This document shows positions 10,160-21,870 of a DNA stretch of 40,194 bases, piece by piece. Positions within the stretch are counted from its first letter, which is position 1, and every line of letters begins with the position of its first letter. The notes under the pieces are model-generated. The model searched no databases. It was not told the DNA's origin and saw nothing but the letters and a program-made list of their open reading frames with translations. The DNA is from Phellopilus nigrolimitatus (taxonomy: Eukaryota > Basidiomycota > Agaricomycetes > Hymenochaetales > Hymenochaetaceae). The translations under genes were made by a program, and so were the position numbers. The stretch is taken from positions 1-40,194 of the forward strand of contig JAJOHG010000237.1 of NCBI GenBank assembly GCA_021029095.1, read 5' to 3'.

Positions 10160-10779
10160 AAATTTGTAATTTACATGTAATGTGACAGCTATTGTGCTCC
10201 GATTTTTTATTCTGAATGTAGCTGACTGAGTTTTATTTGAGACATACATGCAAAAAACGAAAACCGAAGAAAACAAGCTGTACATTTGTCGAACCCTGAG
10301 TCTGACATAATCGCACATAAGTGCATGATGTGGGAACTTCGGCAGAGAAGTTCTTACAAATCCAGAAACTGTGGGAACGGAAAAGGCCGGAAGACCCTAA
10401 AAGGCATAAACTGCTCGTGAGTTCGAACTGCTTTTACTGTCGCACGGAGTTTGAATTCTACTGAAAGCATTCCACTTTTGCCGGAAAAAAGGCTGCAACA
10501 CCTTTTTCCCATTTCTTGACATCTCGCTACAAATAATATTTTGCCATGTAAGGCACACCCCAAGGAGCCTATAAATGTATCTTTTACTATGTGCTTTGGT
10601 TTTGCTAACCTACGTTACAATTCGACAAATAAAAGCAAATAAAGAAAAGTAACAATATATGCCGATCTCATTTACTTATTTTGGTCAACTTGTCTAGCGG
10701 ATTCGGGTTCAGGGCTTTACATCCGAAAGCGTCCTTTTTCAAAGTCCGATGTGAGTTCCACAGAGTTAATAGGTCCCTA
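10160..10779. other. 3' flank of KDZ gene, no gene recognised
   Basis: AT-rich sequence with short frames only. It probably includes the transposase 3' UTR and possibly the element's right end. No terminal repeat could be matched because the left end of the KDZ element is absent. The segment 10610-10680 is especially A-rich. Confidence 0.5.
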
Positions 10780-11712
10780 CTGTAATTACAAGCTGTCGCT
10801 TCGTTTTTATACAGTAGGTCTGCATTGTAATTACGGGTCGCCGCACTTTTGTACAATACGTCCCCGCCGTAATTACAAGCCTCCGCATTTTTTTACAGCA
10901 CGTCCCTGCTGTATTAACAGGCCTCAGCATTTTTGTACAAGAGGCCCGCATTATATTAACAGCCCCCCGCATTTTTGTACAATACGTCCCCGCCGTAATT
11001 ACAAGCTGCCGCATTTTTGTACAAGAGGCCCGCATTATATTTACAGGCCTCCGGACTTTTGTACAATACGTCCCCGCCGTAATTACAGGCCTCCGGACTT
11101 TTGTACAATATGTCCCCGCCGTAATTACAGGCCTCTGCACTTTTGTACAATACGTCCCCACCCTAATTACAGGCCTCCGGACTTTTGTACAATATGTCCC
11201 CGCCGTAATTACAGGCCTCTGCACTTTTGTACAATACGTCCCCGCCCTAATTACAGGCCTCTGCATTTTTGTACAAGAGGTCCCACTAAGTATTACAGGT
11301 CGCTTCGTTTTTCTACAGCACGTCCCTGCTGTATTAACAGGCCTCAGCATTTTTGTACAAGAGGCCCGCATTATATTTACAGGCCTCCGGACTTTTGTAC
11401 AATACGTCCCCGCTGTAATTACAGGCCTCCGGACTTTTGTACAATACGTCCCCGCCGTAATTACAGGTCTCCGCATTTTTTTACAGCACGTCCTTGCTGT
11501 ATTAACAGCCCCCGCATTTTTATACAATACGCCCCCGCCGTAATTACAAGCTGCCGCATTTTTGTACAAGAGGCCCGCATTATATTTACAGCACCTCGCA
11601 TTTTTTTACAGCACGTCCCCGCCGTAATTACAGGCCTCCGCACTTTTGTACAGCACGTCCCTGCTGTAATTACAGGTCTCCGCATTTTTGTACAATAAGC
11701 CATTGCCAATAT
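10780..11712. repeat. 42-bp minisatellite array, about 23 units
   Basis: Units of 42 bp follow one another with three main subtypes. One contains GTACAATACGTCCCCGCCGT, one GTACAAGAGGCCCGCATTAT and one TTACAGCACGTCCCTGCTGT; each is followed by a form of AATTACAGGCCTCCGCATTT. As 42 is divisible by 3 and the unit lacks stops in some frames, the array gives long open frames on both strands (315 codons plus, 267 codons minus) made of 14-residue repeats. These are not believed to be genes. Degenerate units continue to about 11815. Confidence 0.95.
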
Positions 11713-11880
11713 TACAATGCTTTTTACAATCTGTCTCACTTTATTTTACAATCTCTCACAGGCTGTCGCATTTTACAATGAGGCCGCTTTTTGTAATTCA
11801 TTTTACAGAGGTGCTCAGTTATACACATGGGTTTAGAGACATATGTCCTTGAATTGTAACAGATATAGTAATGACGACTC

Positions 11881-12206
11881 CTTCAGTCAGTTCACCCTTG
11901 TTAAGGTCCTCATCCAAGACCAGGCCATTTATTTTATTATGTGTGTTTTCCTTCATGCCAGACCAGGGGAACACATGCTGACCAGTTGATAGGGTCATAT
12001 TTTGCAGTGTTATGGACATAGTAGCTAACCAGTTGTTCATCCCAAATGCATTCATAGCTGATCTCATAGCTGGTCTGGGAAGCCCCAGCCTTCTCTGTGT
12101 CCTTGGGAGCCATCTGCTGGTTCATCTGAAGGAGGCTGGAGAGAGGGGAGCCAATGGAGGGACAAGTTACAGGATGAGGACCATGAGCAACATCAAGTTT
12201 TCCTGA
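11881..12206 (+). pseudogene. DUF6533 family membrane protein, C-terminal fragment
   Basis: The first part reads FSQFTLVKVLIQDQAIYFIM, then a GT-AG intron, then NQLFIPNAFIADLIAGLGSP and LLCVLGSHLLVHLKEAGERG. The sequence ends with a stop at 12204-12206. This is the conserved last transmembrane segment and C-terminus of DUF6533 proteins, multi-pass membrane proteins of unknown function that are abundant in Agaricomycetes. All upstream exons are missing; homology to copy B starts abruptly at 11881, just beyond the minisatellite. Confidence 0.8.
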
Positions 12207-13742
12207 TTTTATGAAGAGGATTTCGAGGTGATTTCATTGCTCTACTAGTTTAATAACTTTGCTCACTAATCTATAACAGGCATGCAGAAGTTGTGTCGGA
12301 TGATCAAATGTGCCTGCACTCTTTTTCGCTCTGTTATTTATTTTTCCGTCTCTTTTTGCCCTTATTTAACTGTCATTGCAATGGAAAGAATCTTCGCTGG
12401 GCGAAGGAATTCAGTTTATTTATACAAGTGCGATTGTCCTCGTCCGGTGCCGACAACACATTAACGGCGAGCATGTATTTGTCATCCGGTTTGCCATACT
12501 TAATCAGTGCACTGGGAGTGACCGACATAGCTTTTGCACGCCGCATTCACGAAATTGGTCTAGACGCTTTGCTGAATGCCTACGCGAGCTTCGCGCTGAC
12601 AAGTAAGTAATTGTGAGGTTCTGCGTAGGCTCCGAGAAGTTGCCATGAGCAGATGGACAAACGGGGTCGATTAGCTCGTTTTTTTCAGGAAAGACAAGAC
12701 GGTATACACGCACCTGTGCCAAGCACGCTGTTCGGTCACCCCCGTTCGGGGAAGGCGCCAATTTTCTTGAACGATCTGAAAGAGACAATGAGCAGACTGA
12801 TGTTGATCAGCGCCCCAACTGCGCAGCGCCCGTCGTGCGGCGCGACGAGATCATCTTATCTGCGCTTTATTGTTTTTCACCGCCAAAGCACTGTAGCTAC
12901 AGTAGCAGCATATATACGCAGATTAGTAGCGGTTTCAGACAGCAGATGGCATTCGAACCTGGGGACGGATGCTTTCCACCCGCAATCTTCTTGCATTCGG
13001 CCAGTATTCTTGTTGCGGTTTTCATCGATTGAGGTCGTCCGAGAGAGGCATGCGTGGACCAGGCGCTACATAATATATATTGTCGTCGTTGGTTTCACAA
13101 ACGACTATAATACGTCGACGTGCTGGAGAGCGAGACAATAAGCACGACATCGAGAATTATGGAGACGATAAACTCACAAATACAAATTCTACATCATCTT
13201 GCCTGCTCGAGCAGTCTGGAAATATCGAGTACAGAAGCAAAGATGGTCATGACGGGTGGCTCTATCAAAGCGATCAGGTTCTAGACACAGGGCACGTTAG
13301 CGATAAAGACTAAGAGAAAACGCGAAAGTAAAGCAAAACGGACATGACCGCGTGCGCACAATTCCACAAACACGAACGTTTCGTCGAGGCCGAACAAGTC
13401 TGCACCCTACGGCGAGCGCGTGCCGGCCGTCTAAGATCATGAGCGCAGCTTGAGCGGGACTGCATGTCCGTACCGAGAGCGACACCCAACATAATCTGCG
13501 CGGGCTTCTCGCGAATGCTAGAAATAGCGGGGAGGTTGTGTTATTACGACGAGAGACGAGAGAGAACGAGCGCACGCACCATATCGTTACCCCACCCCTT
13601 AGCTGGGACACGCTTTGGCTTTCGAAGTAACGCTCCGCTGGCCAGCCCATCACATCTGACTCCTGGACACGTTAGCGAGTTGATCAGCTTGACTGTCTTG
13701 AGAAGGAAGGAAGGAGTTACGTACCTTGCTGCGCCAAGCGCC
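12207..13742. other. DUF6533 downstream stretch of D1, no gene recognised
   Basis: Frames such as 12293-12610 and 12653-13141 have no recognisable domain and are only partly kept in the D2 copy, so I do not call them genes. On the minus strand, GGTTCGAATGCC (12948-12959) and TGGCCGAATGC (12993-13003) resemble Pol III B and A boxes, and similar sites occur in D2. Confidence 0.5.
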
Positions 13743-14758
13743 TCACCGTGGACGCAGGTTTCGCGATCCTGTCCGCCCTGCCCTCCTTCTGCCCTCCTTC
13801 TGCCCTCCTTCTTCCCTTCCCGCCGCTGCCGCAGTAGACACGCTGCACACCCTCACCATTCTGTTCGCTCTCAGCACGTCTATTCTCCTTGCCCAGTGCA
13901 GGTGAATCCGCCACCGGGGGGCCTTTTCTTCGGCGGCCGCTTCGGCAAGTGCGCGCACTTCGTAAACGCCCGTGCCGGCGCAGACGACGTCGCGGAGCTG
14001 GTCTGCCGCGAGCATGGCGCGCGTGGCGGGGCTGATGCCGCTGACTGGCAGAATGGCGCACTCGGTGCCGGAGAGCAGAGCTGCTGCTGCTGCAGGCACG
14101 CTCGCGTCGTCCGTGTACGAAGGGCCTGTCTGAGACGGGGACGTCGGGGATACGGCAAGAGAAAGAGACCTGACGTCAGGATACGAGGATGAGGCTTTGA
14201 CAGCCAGCAAAGGACGTACCCAAGTTTCCTGTGACGTCATTCGCACACGCTCGTTCGGCGGTCCCGCGCGGTCAGCCGAGCTCATGGTGCTTGGAGGCTC
14301 TGCCGCCTCTGCGCACGGTAGAGGCGGCCTGCGCGGGCCGGGTGTTCGAGATGGGGTCGAGCTGCGCGTCGACGGCATCTGCGTCTGTCGCGCCCACATC
14401 TTTCTGAAAAGTCAGTGCGAGACGCGGAGGATAAAGACGCGACTGCTCACGCAGGACAGCGTTGAGGTGCGACGCGCTCAGACAGGTACGTGCGCGGCGT
14501 CTCGAGGCCGACGCTGCCTGCGTCACCGAGCAGGCCTGATTTCGGGGGCGCGGCGGATGCAAGGCGATCGAGCGTCGGCCCGGGGTTGGTTGATGTCGCG
14601 GTAGCTACGGGCGGGATGCCTGTGGACATGGTCTCGGTCAGCAGCGGCAAATGCCCCTTCTGCCGGCCGGATTTTGTAAGCCGAGCAGTGGCTGGCCCTG
14701 AACGTGCCGGCACCTCCCGATTAGTTTTGGCACGGTGCGCGACTGATTCCCTTACCAC
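13743..14758 (-). CDS. Unrecognised putative GC-rich gene, D1 copy
   Basis: Minus-strand frames at 14758-14447 and 14399-13743 are rich in Ala, Arg and Pro. A candidate intron of 47 nt (GTGAGCAG...ACTTTTCAG, about 14407-14453 in plus coordinates) would join a piece ending LSERVAPQRCPA to one starting KDVGATDADAVDAQLD. A corresponding arrangement is present in D2 (22905-21871), with the junction region identical. Downstream residues such as VPAAAAALLSGTECAILPVS and AMLAADQLRDVVCAGTGVYE look protein-like, but I know no family. It could be an old pseudogene or simply open GC-rich DNA. Confidence 0.3.
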
Positions 14759-15000
14759 AATCTTTATCGTTCACGACGAAGTCGGCTTACGTCTGGGATC
14801 TATCTCTTTTCTTCAGCTCTCGCCCCTTGCTGGGCACGCGCAGCACATTCAGCTCGTTTGCCGGTCTCCCCCTCTGTCCGCCCGTGTTCCTCAGCCCATA
14901 TGTAAACCTGCGCCTTTCGGGCCCTGTTTTGGGAACGCGCTCTGCAGGTCTATCGATTCTTTCTGCCGTTACGCGGTGATCGCTCGCGCCGAGAGCACTT

Positions 15001-16700
15001 AATGTGGCAGCGGAATGCGAGCAGTTGCTTTGGGCGCGGAAGAAACTAGGTATATTACCATTCTCGTTACATATGCGCTTCTTTTCTCGTCGTCTCTGAG
15101 CTTCCTGGCCGGTGATCTACAGTCCAGCGCCGCGCGCGTACGTGCCACCATTATTTAAGAGTACAGAGAAGCCGCTGCTTTTGGGGACTATAGGGGCTGC
15201 CTTGGGCGTCAACAGCGGTTGTCCGTAGATCCTTCACGGTGAGCAAGCGGTTTCAGTCCAGATCTTTGCTAACAGTCGTGCTTACTGTTTCCTCGTGTGT
15301 ATCGCCGCCAGGCGTTAAACACCCGGTACCCTCATGCCGCGCGTACTCCCGCTCGTCTCGCAAGTCCTGAGTCGCACAGAAAACGCGCCACTCCGGACAG
15401 ACCTGTTGTGTGCAAAATGCAGCGTGGCGCTTCTCCTTCCTTGCGCGTGAAGAACGTTTCGTTCTCATCTTCCTTCCTCGAAATACCAATACGGCTTTAC
15501 TCGGCTCTGACCATCGCGTCCTCGAGTTGGCACGCTTTAGGTGGCCGCCTGGCATGCAGGCGAGGATAGCCCGGGAAGCGCGCGCGATCTAGACAGAGCG
15601 GCTCCATCGATCGGATAGGAACGTATCTTGAGCGGTGCTGGTGCGCGCTCTGACCTAGTCCTTTCGGCGGCTTGATAGCGTGTGTTCGAAGCCGCGGTTT
15701 CAGGTCTGACACTGACGGGTTCTGCGGCTCATGCTGTTGCTTCTACGGCGTGGTTCGCTTGTGTTGCATCGACTTGTCGGTGCGAGAGTTCTGGTGTCCG
15801 CTGGCCACCTTGGGATTCGCGTACGAACGCGCATTTTTGCTCTGACTTCTTTTTCTGACTTATTGATGTTACAGAGTACGGAATTCTCCATCATAAGCTA
15901 CACATCGTACGAGCACGCATTGGAGAAACCTGCGGACTTCGATTCTGTTTCCAGGCTCCAACGGCCAGATCGATCCGCCCATTCTCTGCGCGCGCATGGC
16001 CAAACCAAAGACGTCCCACACTTTCCTGCGAACACTGGCACGTCGCGCTCGCGGTCACTCGTGCATCTACAGTTGCGCATGCTAATGACGGAACTTGTGC
16101 AGCGACATGGCACGAGAGATCCCCTTTCTGCCGGAACGTAATACAATCAGACCTGCGATGCGGTTTTCGAGCGAGGTTATAAATGGTTTGGTGCAGCGCG
16201 ACTGCCCTGAATGTGTTCCTTATCGAGCTCTGGACGCGTCTGGTCAGTAGTACTATCCACGAACTTGTTCCTAAATCCGCGAGTGAAATGCGGTTCGCCT
16301 TTACCTTATCTGTACACCAAGGTCGCGAAAACCCCGCTCTCTGTTCATGAACGTTGTACACGAGATCTTGCCAACAATCATGGAACGCATCTCTCAAATG
16401 TTCAGAGGGCACTGGTCTCCGAGCAGTTCGTGTCTCGTTGTTCCGTCGAGTCCCTTCGCTTCTCAATCGACACAAGAATAGATTGTAGCATCTCACTTTG
16501 ATATGCTCATATTACGCTGTAGATGCTACATTGTTCTCCTGCAATTCTATCTCAGCATCATAAATGTGTCCCGCATCTTAACTCGATCAAAGATGTAATT
16601 ATCTTAATCACCGCGACGCACTATGGTCTTCGAGTTGTATAGCCATGTTCGTCGCGTCTACTCTCTGACGACGTCGTCTGACACTGCTGCCAGGATACCA
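15001..16700. other. Stretch without recognised gene
   Basis: Several short frames on both strands (for example 201 codons at 16496-15891 minus and 136 codons at 15731-16141 plus) overlap one another and contain no domain I know. No TE motif, RNA gene or simple repeat was recognised. From about 16740 the sequence becomes homologous to the promoter-proximal region of DUF6533 copy B (shared CCTCGAAGATCGTATCAGAG at 16746 and 18463). Confidence 0.5.
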
Positions 16701-16878
16701 ACTCCGTTAGCAGCTCGCACGACGTCCTTATCAAGCGAAAACACCTCGAAGATCGTATCAGAGCTTTTTTTTTGTGACCGGCTCTCTGCTATAAATGTCG
16801 TTGAGGTTGAGGGCTTTTTCGACACATTCCCCGATCGACCTTTCGAAACCTTGTTGAAACCTTTTACACGCGTTCACT

Positions 16879-17255
16879 ATGCTTTCAATACGCTCTGATG
16901 TTGGGCCTATTGATCCAAGCCTCGTGCCTCTTCTCATCTCAGAGACAAATATCTCACAATACACTCAAGTGGCAATTCTAACTTTCTTGGTCTATAACAC
17001 CAGTAAGTTTTGGTATGTCAGGTGCCAGCTATTTAAAAATCTCATGTCATATTATCTTTCAGTTATCACTATGGACAAGGAGGTAAATACGGCCTGGAAT
17101 TATCGTCTTCAAGTCTAAGCTGACCATTGTATCACTTGGATTAAGTACTTTTGGGTATGTCATTTGCTTAGTATTAGCAGCAGGTATATCCTTACTTGCC
17201 ATGTGGAACGAAGAGCTCTCCTCGCAGCTTTGTTAGCTTGATTTACTTTGCAGTA
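16879..17255 (+). pseudogene. DUF6533 family gene copy A, truncated after exon 4
   Basis: Translation starts MLSIRSDVGPIDPSLVPLLI and reaches AILTFLVYNT, a first transmembrane segment. A short exon ITMDKE follows, then KYFW, then SSPRSFVSLIYFA, each separated by GT-AG introns matching copy B. After the next donor (GTAAGTAG near 17256) the expected NRYLGILGAL exon is not found; at 17289 unrelated sequence begins. The gene therefore keeps roughly the first 70 residues of a protein that is normally about 300 long. The upstream 130 bases resemble those of copy B, so both came from one duplicated gene. Confidence 0.75.
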
Positions 17256-18450
17256 AGTAGTATCTTACATTTTCCTCTATGCGACAGTTTTGGTATCGTT
17301 CCATTCGTCCCTGGATTCGTGCACCAGTGAGCATAATCAGCTTGGTTTCCTTTATAGCTTAATGATGTCGCGAAGTTCGTTTCAGGAAAGCAGAGTATTC
17401 ACTTCTATGCCTCGCTATAGATACCCTGAGACGAAAGCTCGTCCAGCGGCAGATTTACGCATCCGTGCTCCAGCGCACCGCGTTTCTGGATACGCATTCG
17501 ACACATTGCGTTTTCGTTCTTTCTTACCTTGCATAGACATCTTCTCACCTCATGCAAAGTCCCCCTATCACTTGCAATATCGTCGATTTAGGTATAGGCA
17601 TCAGGGAGGGAGCCTTCGTAAAGCTAAAAAAACTCGTGGTTGCATTGGGGCCATCAGCGAGAAAGGACAGCCTGCCTTGCAAGTCCGGTCTTCCTGTTTC
17701 TTCGGATCGCGACTAATGAAATGCACCTATCTGGTAACCAAAGATGAACTGCGATCGTCAGACGCAAACATTCAGTTCTATCGGCATCAATCACTGTTCA
17801 ACGTGACAACTCGTCTAAGTATAAGTATAAATCGGTGCAGTGTGGATCCCGGTGCGGTTATCTGATAGTATTTGATGGTGCGGTGTTCTCTTTCGTATGT
17901 GGTAATCTATACTCTCTTTTTCGCTAGCTAACGTCGGAAAACTTTCTAGAACCGCTGACATTTGAAAAGGTTGAGGGGAGTACGCGTGCACTCGCATATC
18001 ACAATTCCTGTGCAACATTGTTCGATTTGTTCATCTCTTTCCCAACGGTATTGGTGCATCTTCCTTTACCGAAAATTGCCCATCGATGCTCTTTGAAACA
18101 TGAAGCTATGCGAAACAGACACTGAATTCCATATCCACGTTACTAGGAAGTGATCATCAAGCGCTCCTAAGCCGCATGACAGGATGCTGATGTGCGCTTT
18201 TAGTATTTCTTTAGCGGGTTTCGCTCTTATTAATGGTGCGCCGTCAATGTTACAGAGACACTTCTTTGCTGAGACATATGCCGAACAATTTGCTACCCGA
18301 AGCTCTTCGATAGTCGCATCACGATGGCTTTGAGACTCGCGCCTACGAATAGTATCACCGGCAGATTTTGATCGACAGGTATGAAGTATCACTGAATCTT
18401 CGAGCAGTAAGGATGCCCTCAAGTCGTATCTGGCCTGCCTTGTTTTGCAC
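17256..18450. other. Stretch without recognised gene
   Basis: A 191-codon plus-strand frame (17290-17865) and a 203-codon minus-strand frame (18677-18066) contain no known motif; the latter overlaps DUF6533 copy B antisense. A TATA-like GTATAAATC is at 17824. Nothing else was recognised. Confidence 0.45.
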
Positions 18451-18591
18451 CTCCTTACGAAAGCCTCGAAGATCGTATCAGAGCTTTTGTTCTTTTGGCT
18501 GGCTCTCTTTACTTTAAATATCTGAGATCGGGGGACTGTCTCGACGCACCCCCCGAGTCTGCCTTGTTGAAACCTTTTACACGTGATAACC

Positions 18592-20214
18592 ATGCATTCT
18601 ATACGCTCTGACATCGTGCCTGTCGATCCAAGCCTCGTGCCATTTGCCGTCTCAAAGATAGATATCGAACTGTACACTGCAGTGGCAATCCTAACTTTCT
18701 TAGTCTACGACACGAGTAAGTTTTGCATCACGGTTGACATGTCAGATACCAGTTGTCTCAAGATGTAATGACATGTTAATATTTTAGTTATCACTATGGA
18801 CAAGGAGGTAAATACGGCCTGGCGTTATCATCTTCACGTCTAAACTGATCATTACATCATTTAGATAAAATACTTTTGGGTGCGTCATCTGTTTGATATC
18901 AGCACGGGACATATACTTACTTGCCATGCGGAACGAAGAGCTCTCCTCGCAGCTTTGTTAGCTTGGTTCACTTCGCAGTAAATGATATTTTACAGTTTTT
19001 TTTTTTTTGATAAACCACTCTAACGTGTTGCAGAATCGCTATCTTGGTATTCTTGGAGCCCTTTCTAATATAGTGTGTAAGTCAAAATGTTAATGGAGAT
19101 GCATCAAAACAACTGACACTGCATCCTCAGATCTGACTCTTCAGGCAAATGAAACACTGCAAGTAATTTCTGGTCACTGTAGTATATCTTAATGTGGCTG
19201 ATTATAAACATCATTTATAGGTGTAAGCATTTAGATACTGCATTCCAGTCTCTACCGATAATATTGAAAGGCCTCAGCTTTTTTTGGATTACAAATCTGG
19301 CTAGTGAGTTTCTGAATAATGCACAGAACAACATTTTTCTCATTGCAGGGAAGACTGGATTACTATCCTTTTAATTGACTGTATTGTCTCCCTGATTATT
19401 ATATTCTACACAACCATCCCACACTAATTACCTTACAGATATTCTTCTGATAAGGGTTCTTGCACTGTACCAGCAGGGTGAGCATTCCTAATATTGATAA
19501 TTACGGCTAAAGTTTAATAAACAACAGATAAGAGGCTAGCTGCATATCTGAGGACTCTATTTGGACTGGAGGCAGCATTTGGCCTGGGTATCCTTATATA
19601 TGGAAACATATATGAAGAGAGTAAGATCATTTGCTCATCCTACAGTGTCATTTTCTGATCATGAGTTTCAGCTATTGTATTGGAGCTTGCAAAAGATGTA
19701 GCAGTTTGTGGAATCAATAATTCCCTCCAAAAGTGTGGTTTGCTTTATCCTGGTTAGTGCTGGTGTTTTTGGGAAAGCACTTAGATTGACTTAAAAGTTG
19801 GAACAGGGCTGCACCAATGCTGTACGCAATCATCCTAATGGTTCTAGCACTCTACAAGGCTGCAGAACACTGGAAGGAAACTGCTGGCTTCAGTCAGTTC
19901 ACCCTTGTTAAGGTGCTCGTCCAAGACCAGGCCATTTATTTTATTATGTATATTTTCATTCATGAATGGTTTGTGGTTTAGAATCTAACTGCTCTGACAG
20001 GGTCATCATTGTCAGTGCTACAGAGATAATGGAAAGCCAGCTGTTCATCACAAATGTTCTTCTGGTTGATCTTCTGGGTATATTGGGAAGTCCCAGTCTT
20101 CTCTGTGTCCTTGGGAGCCACCTGGTGTTCCATCTGAAGGAAGCTGGAGAGAGGGGAGCCAATGGAGGGACCAGCTACAAGATGAAAACCACGAGTAACA
20201 TCGAGTTTTCCTGA
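18592..20214 (+). CDS. DUF6533 family membrane protein, copy B
   Basis: This is a multi-pass membrane protein of unknown function. Start ATG at 18592 (MHSIRSDIVPVDPSLVPFAV). Exons I could fix by splice sites and family resemblance: 18592-18715, 18788-18807 (ITMDKE), 18865-18879 (15 nt, IKYFW), 18939-18977 (SSPRSFVSLVHFA) and 19034-19076 (NRYLGILGALSNIV). Later exons are less certain. They include ILLIRVLALYQQ, KRLAAYLRTLFGLEAAFGLG, AIVLELAKDVAVCGINNSLQ and APMLYAIILMVLALYKAAEH, then SQFTLVKVLVQDQAIYFIM. The last exon (NVLLVDLLGILGSPSLLCVL... KEAGERGANGG) ends at the stop 20212-20214. The order of hydrophobic segments and the C-terminal GSP.LLCVLGS...LKEAGERG signature fit the family. One middle exon boundary near 19130-19370 is unresolved, so the gene may be intact or slightly decayed. 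Confidence 0.75.
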
Positions 20215-21870
20215 TTTTGCAAAAGGAGTTCCAAGGTGATGTCATTGCTCTAATTGTTTTATAAGCTTTGCTCACTAATCTCCTAACTGTTGTGCAGAAG
20301 ATGTGTAGATCAGCCAAACACACCTCACTCCTATTCTATCCGTCTTTGTTGTTTTTGCCTTCTCATTCCGCGCTTATTTAATTGTCATTATAATGTAAAG
20401 AATCTTCGCCTTGCAAAGAAATACCATTTTGCTCGTACATATGAGCTCAGCGCGATTGTCCGCCTCTATAACCTATATGCGAGAATGTAACAGCTAGATG
20501 CGGTTACACAATACATCAACAGCGCACGCGTACTGCTCATCCGGATTTCCATAGTTATACAGTGCACCGGAAGCGAATATCGATGGGGAGTGCTGCCTCA
20601 CCAGCGCAACCGACATAGCCCATTAGCTTCAAGGACGGCAAGAAAGACGACGAGAACAGGCGGAGCGAAAGCGCGCGGACTTGCATGTGTGTCTTGAGGC
20701 TCGGTACTCGCGCCGAAAACTAAGGAATTTTCGTACACGAGCCCGCACCCTGCGTGCGATGCCTGCTCGAATGGCGCAAACGTGAGCACCCACTTTGCAT
20801 GCCGCGTCCACGAGATTTGTCTGAGCGCTTTGCTGAACATCTGCGCGTGCTTCGTGCTGACGGGTAAGTAGTTGTGAGGTTCTGTGTAGATTCCGAGCAG
20901 TTTCCATGAGCAGATGGATAAACGCGGTCGATTACCTTATTTGTCTTCAGGAGACAAGACAATATACACACACCTGTGCCAAGCGCACCGTTCAGTCTCC
21001 CCCGTTCGCGTAGAAGGCGCCAATTTCCTTGAACGAGACACAGAGCAGACTAGTGTCGATCAGCGCCCCAACTGCGCGGCGCCTGTCGTGCGGTGCGATG
21101 AGATCATCTTATCTGCGCCTTTTTTTTTCACCGGCAAAGCTCTGCAGGTACAGTAGCAGCATACGCAGATTAGTAGCGGTTACAGTAGCGGTTACGGACG
21201 GCAGATGATTTTCGAACCTGGGGGTATAGAGGGATGGATGCTGTTCCTCCACAACCTTCTTATTCGGCCAGTACTCCTGTTGCGGTTTTCAGCAATTGAG
21301 GTCTTCTGTGAGAGGCATGCGTGGACAGGTGCTCTTATATATTGTCGTTGTCGGCTGTTTCACAAATGATTATAAATCACCGACGTGCTGGAGAGCGAGA
21401 CAATAAGCACGACATCGAGAAATATAAAGACGACGAACTCACAAATACAAATTTTACATCAACTTGCCTGCTCGAGCAGTCGGGAAATATCGAGTACAGA
21501 AGTAAACAATGGTCACGACGGGGGTCTGTCCAGGCGATCAAGCTCTAGACACAGAGCGCGTTGGCGATAAAGACGAAGAGAAGATGCGAAAGTAAGGCAA
21601 AACGGACACGACCGCGCACGCACATGCCAATAAACATAATCTTCACATCGAGGCCGAACATGTCTCCGTCCCTACGGCGGCGCAGACCGTCTAAGGTCAT
21701 GAACGCAGCGTTCGGCTTCTGTGCAGCGACTGCGTATCCGTTCCGAGTGCTACTTTATAATTCGCCTGCGCGGGCAGATGAGTGTTAAAAACAGAGAGTA
21801 TCACGGCGAGAGGAAAGAGAATGAACACACACACCATATCATTACCCCATCCCTTTGCAGCGACGCGCTT
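20215..21870. other. DUF6533 downstream stretch of D2, no gene recognised
   Basis: It matches the 12207-13742 stretch with numerous substitutions and indels. No frame is conserved between the two, which argues against a coding role. Pol III box-like sites recur on the minus strand near 21209-21219 (TTCGAACC context) and 21261-21270 (TATTCGGCCA). Confidence 0.45.

Larger units (their letters stand above)
11881..15000 (+). repeat. Diverged direct repeat D1 (DUF6533 tail plus downstream region)
   Basis: This segment aligns by eye with 19888-23260 in the same orientation, at roughly 80-90 percent with indels. Shared landmarks are CAGTCAGTTCACCCTTGTTA at the start, the DUF6533 C-terminus, TGAGCAGATGGA, AAGGCGCCAATTT, a pair of GC-rich minus-strand frames and a 153-bp block identical except for one base (14393-14545). 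The duplication is older than that of the inverted arms. Confidence 0.85.

Noticed and set aside
10380..10440. GAGTTCGAACTGC as a tRNA B box
   Set aside because: No A box at a suitable distance and no acceptor or anticodon stem can be drawn.
10751..11698. 315-codon plus-strand open frame and its 267-codon antisense partner
   Set aside because: Both are produced by a 42-bp tandem repeat divisible by three with no stop in the unit; no start context, domain or non-repeat portion supports a gene.
10780..11712. CRISPR-like regular repeat
   Set aside because: Units are contiguous with no unique spacers and the genome is eukaryotic; it is a minisatellite.
17931..17946. CGTCGGAAAACTTTC resembles the arm-end CGTCGGAAAATTTC
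   Set aside because: Only about ten to fifteen bases match and flanks differ; likely chance.
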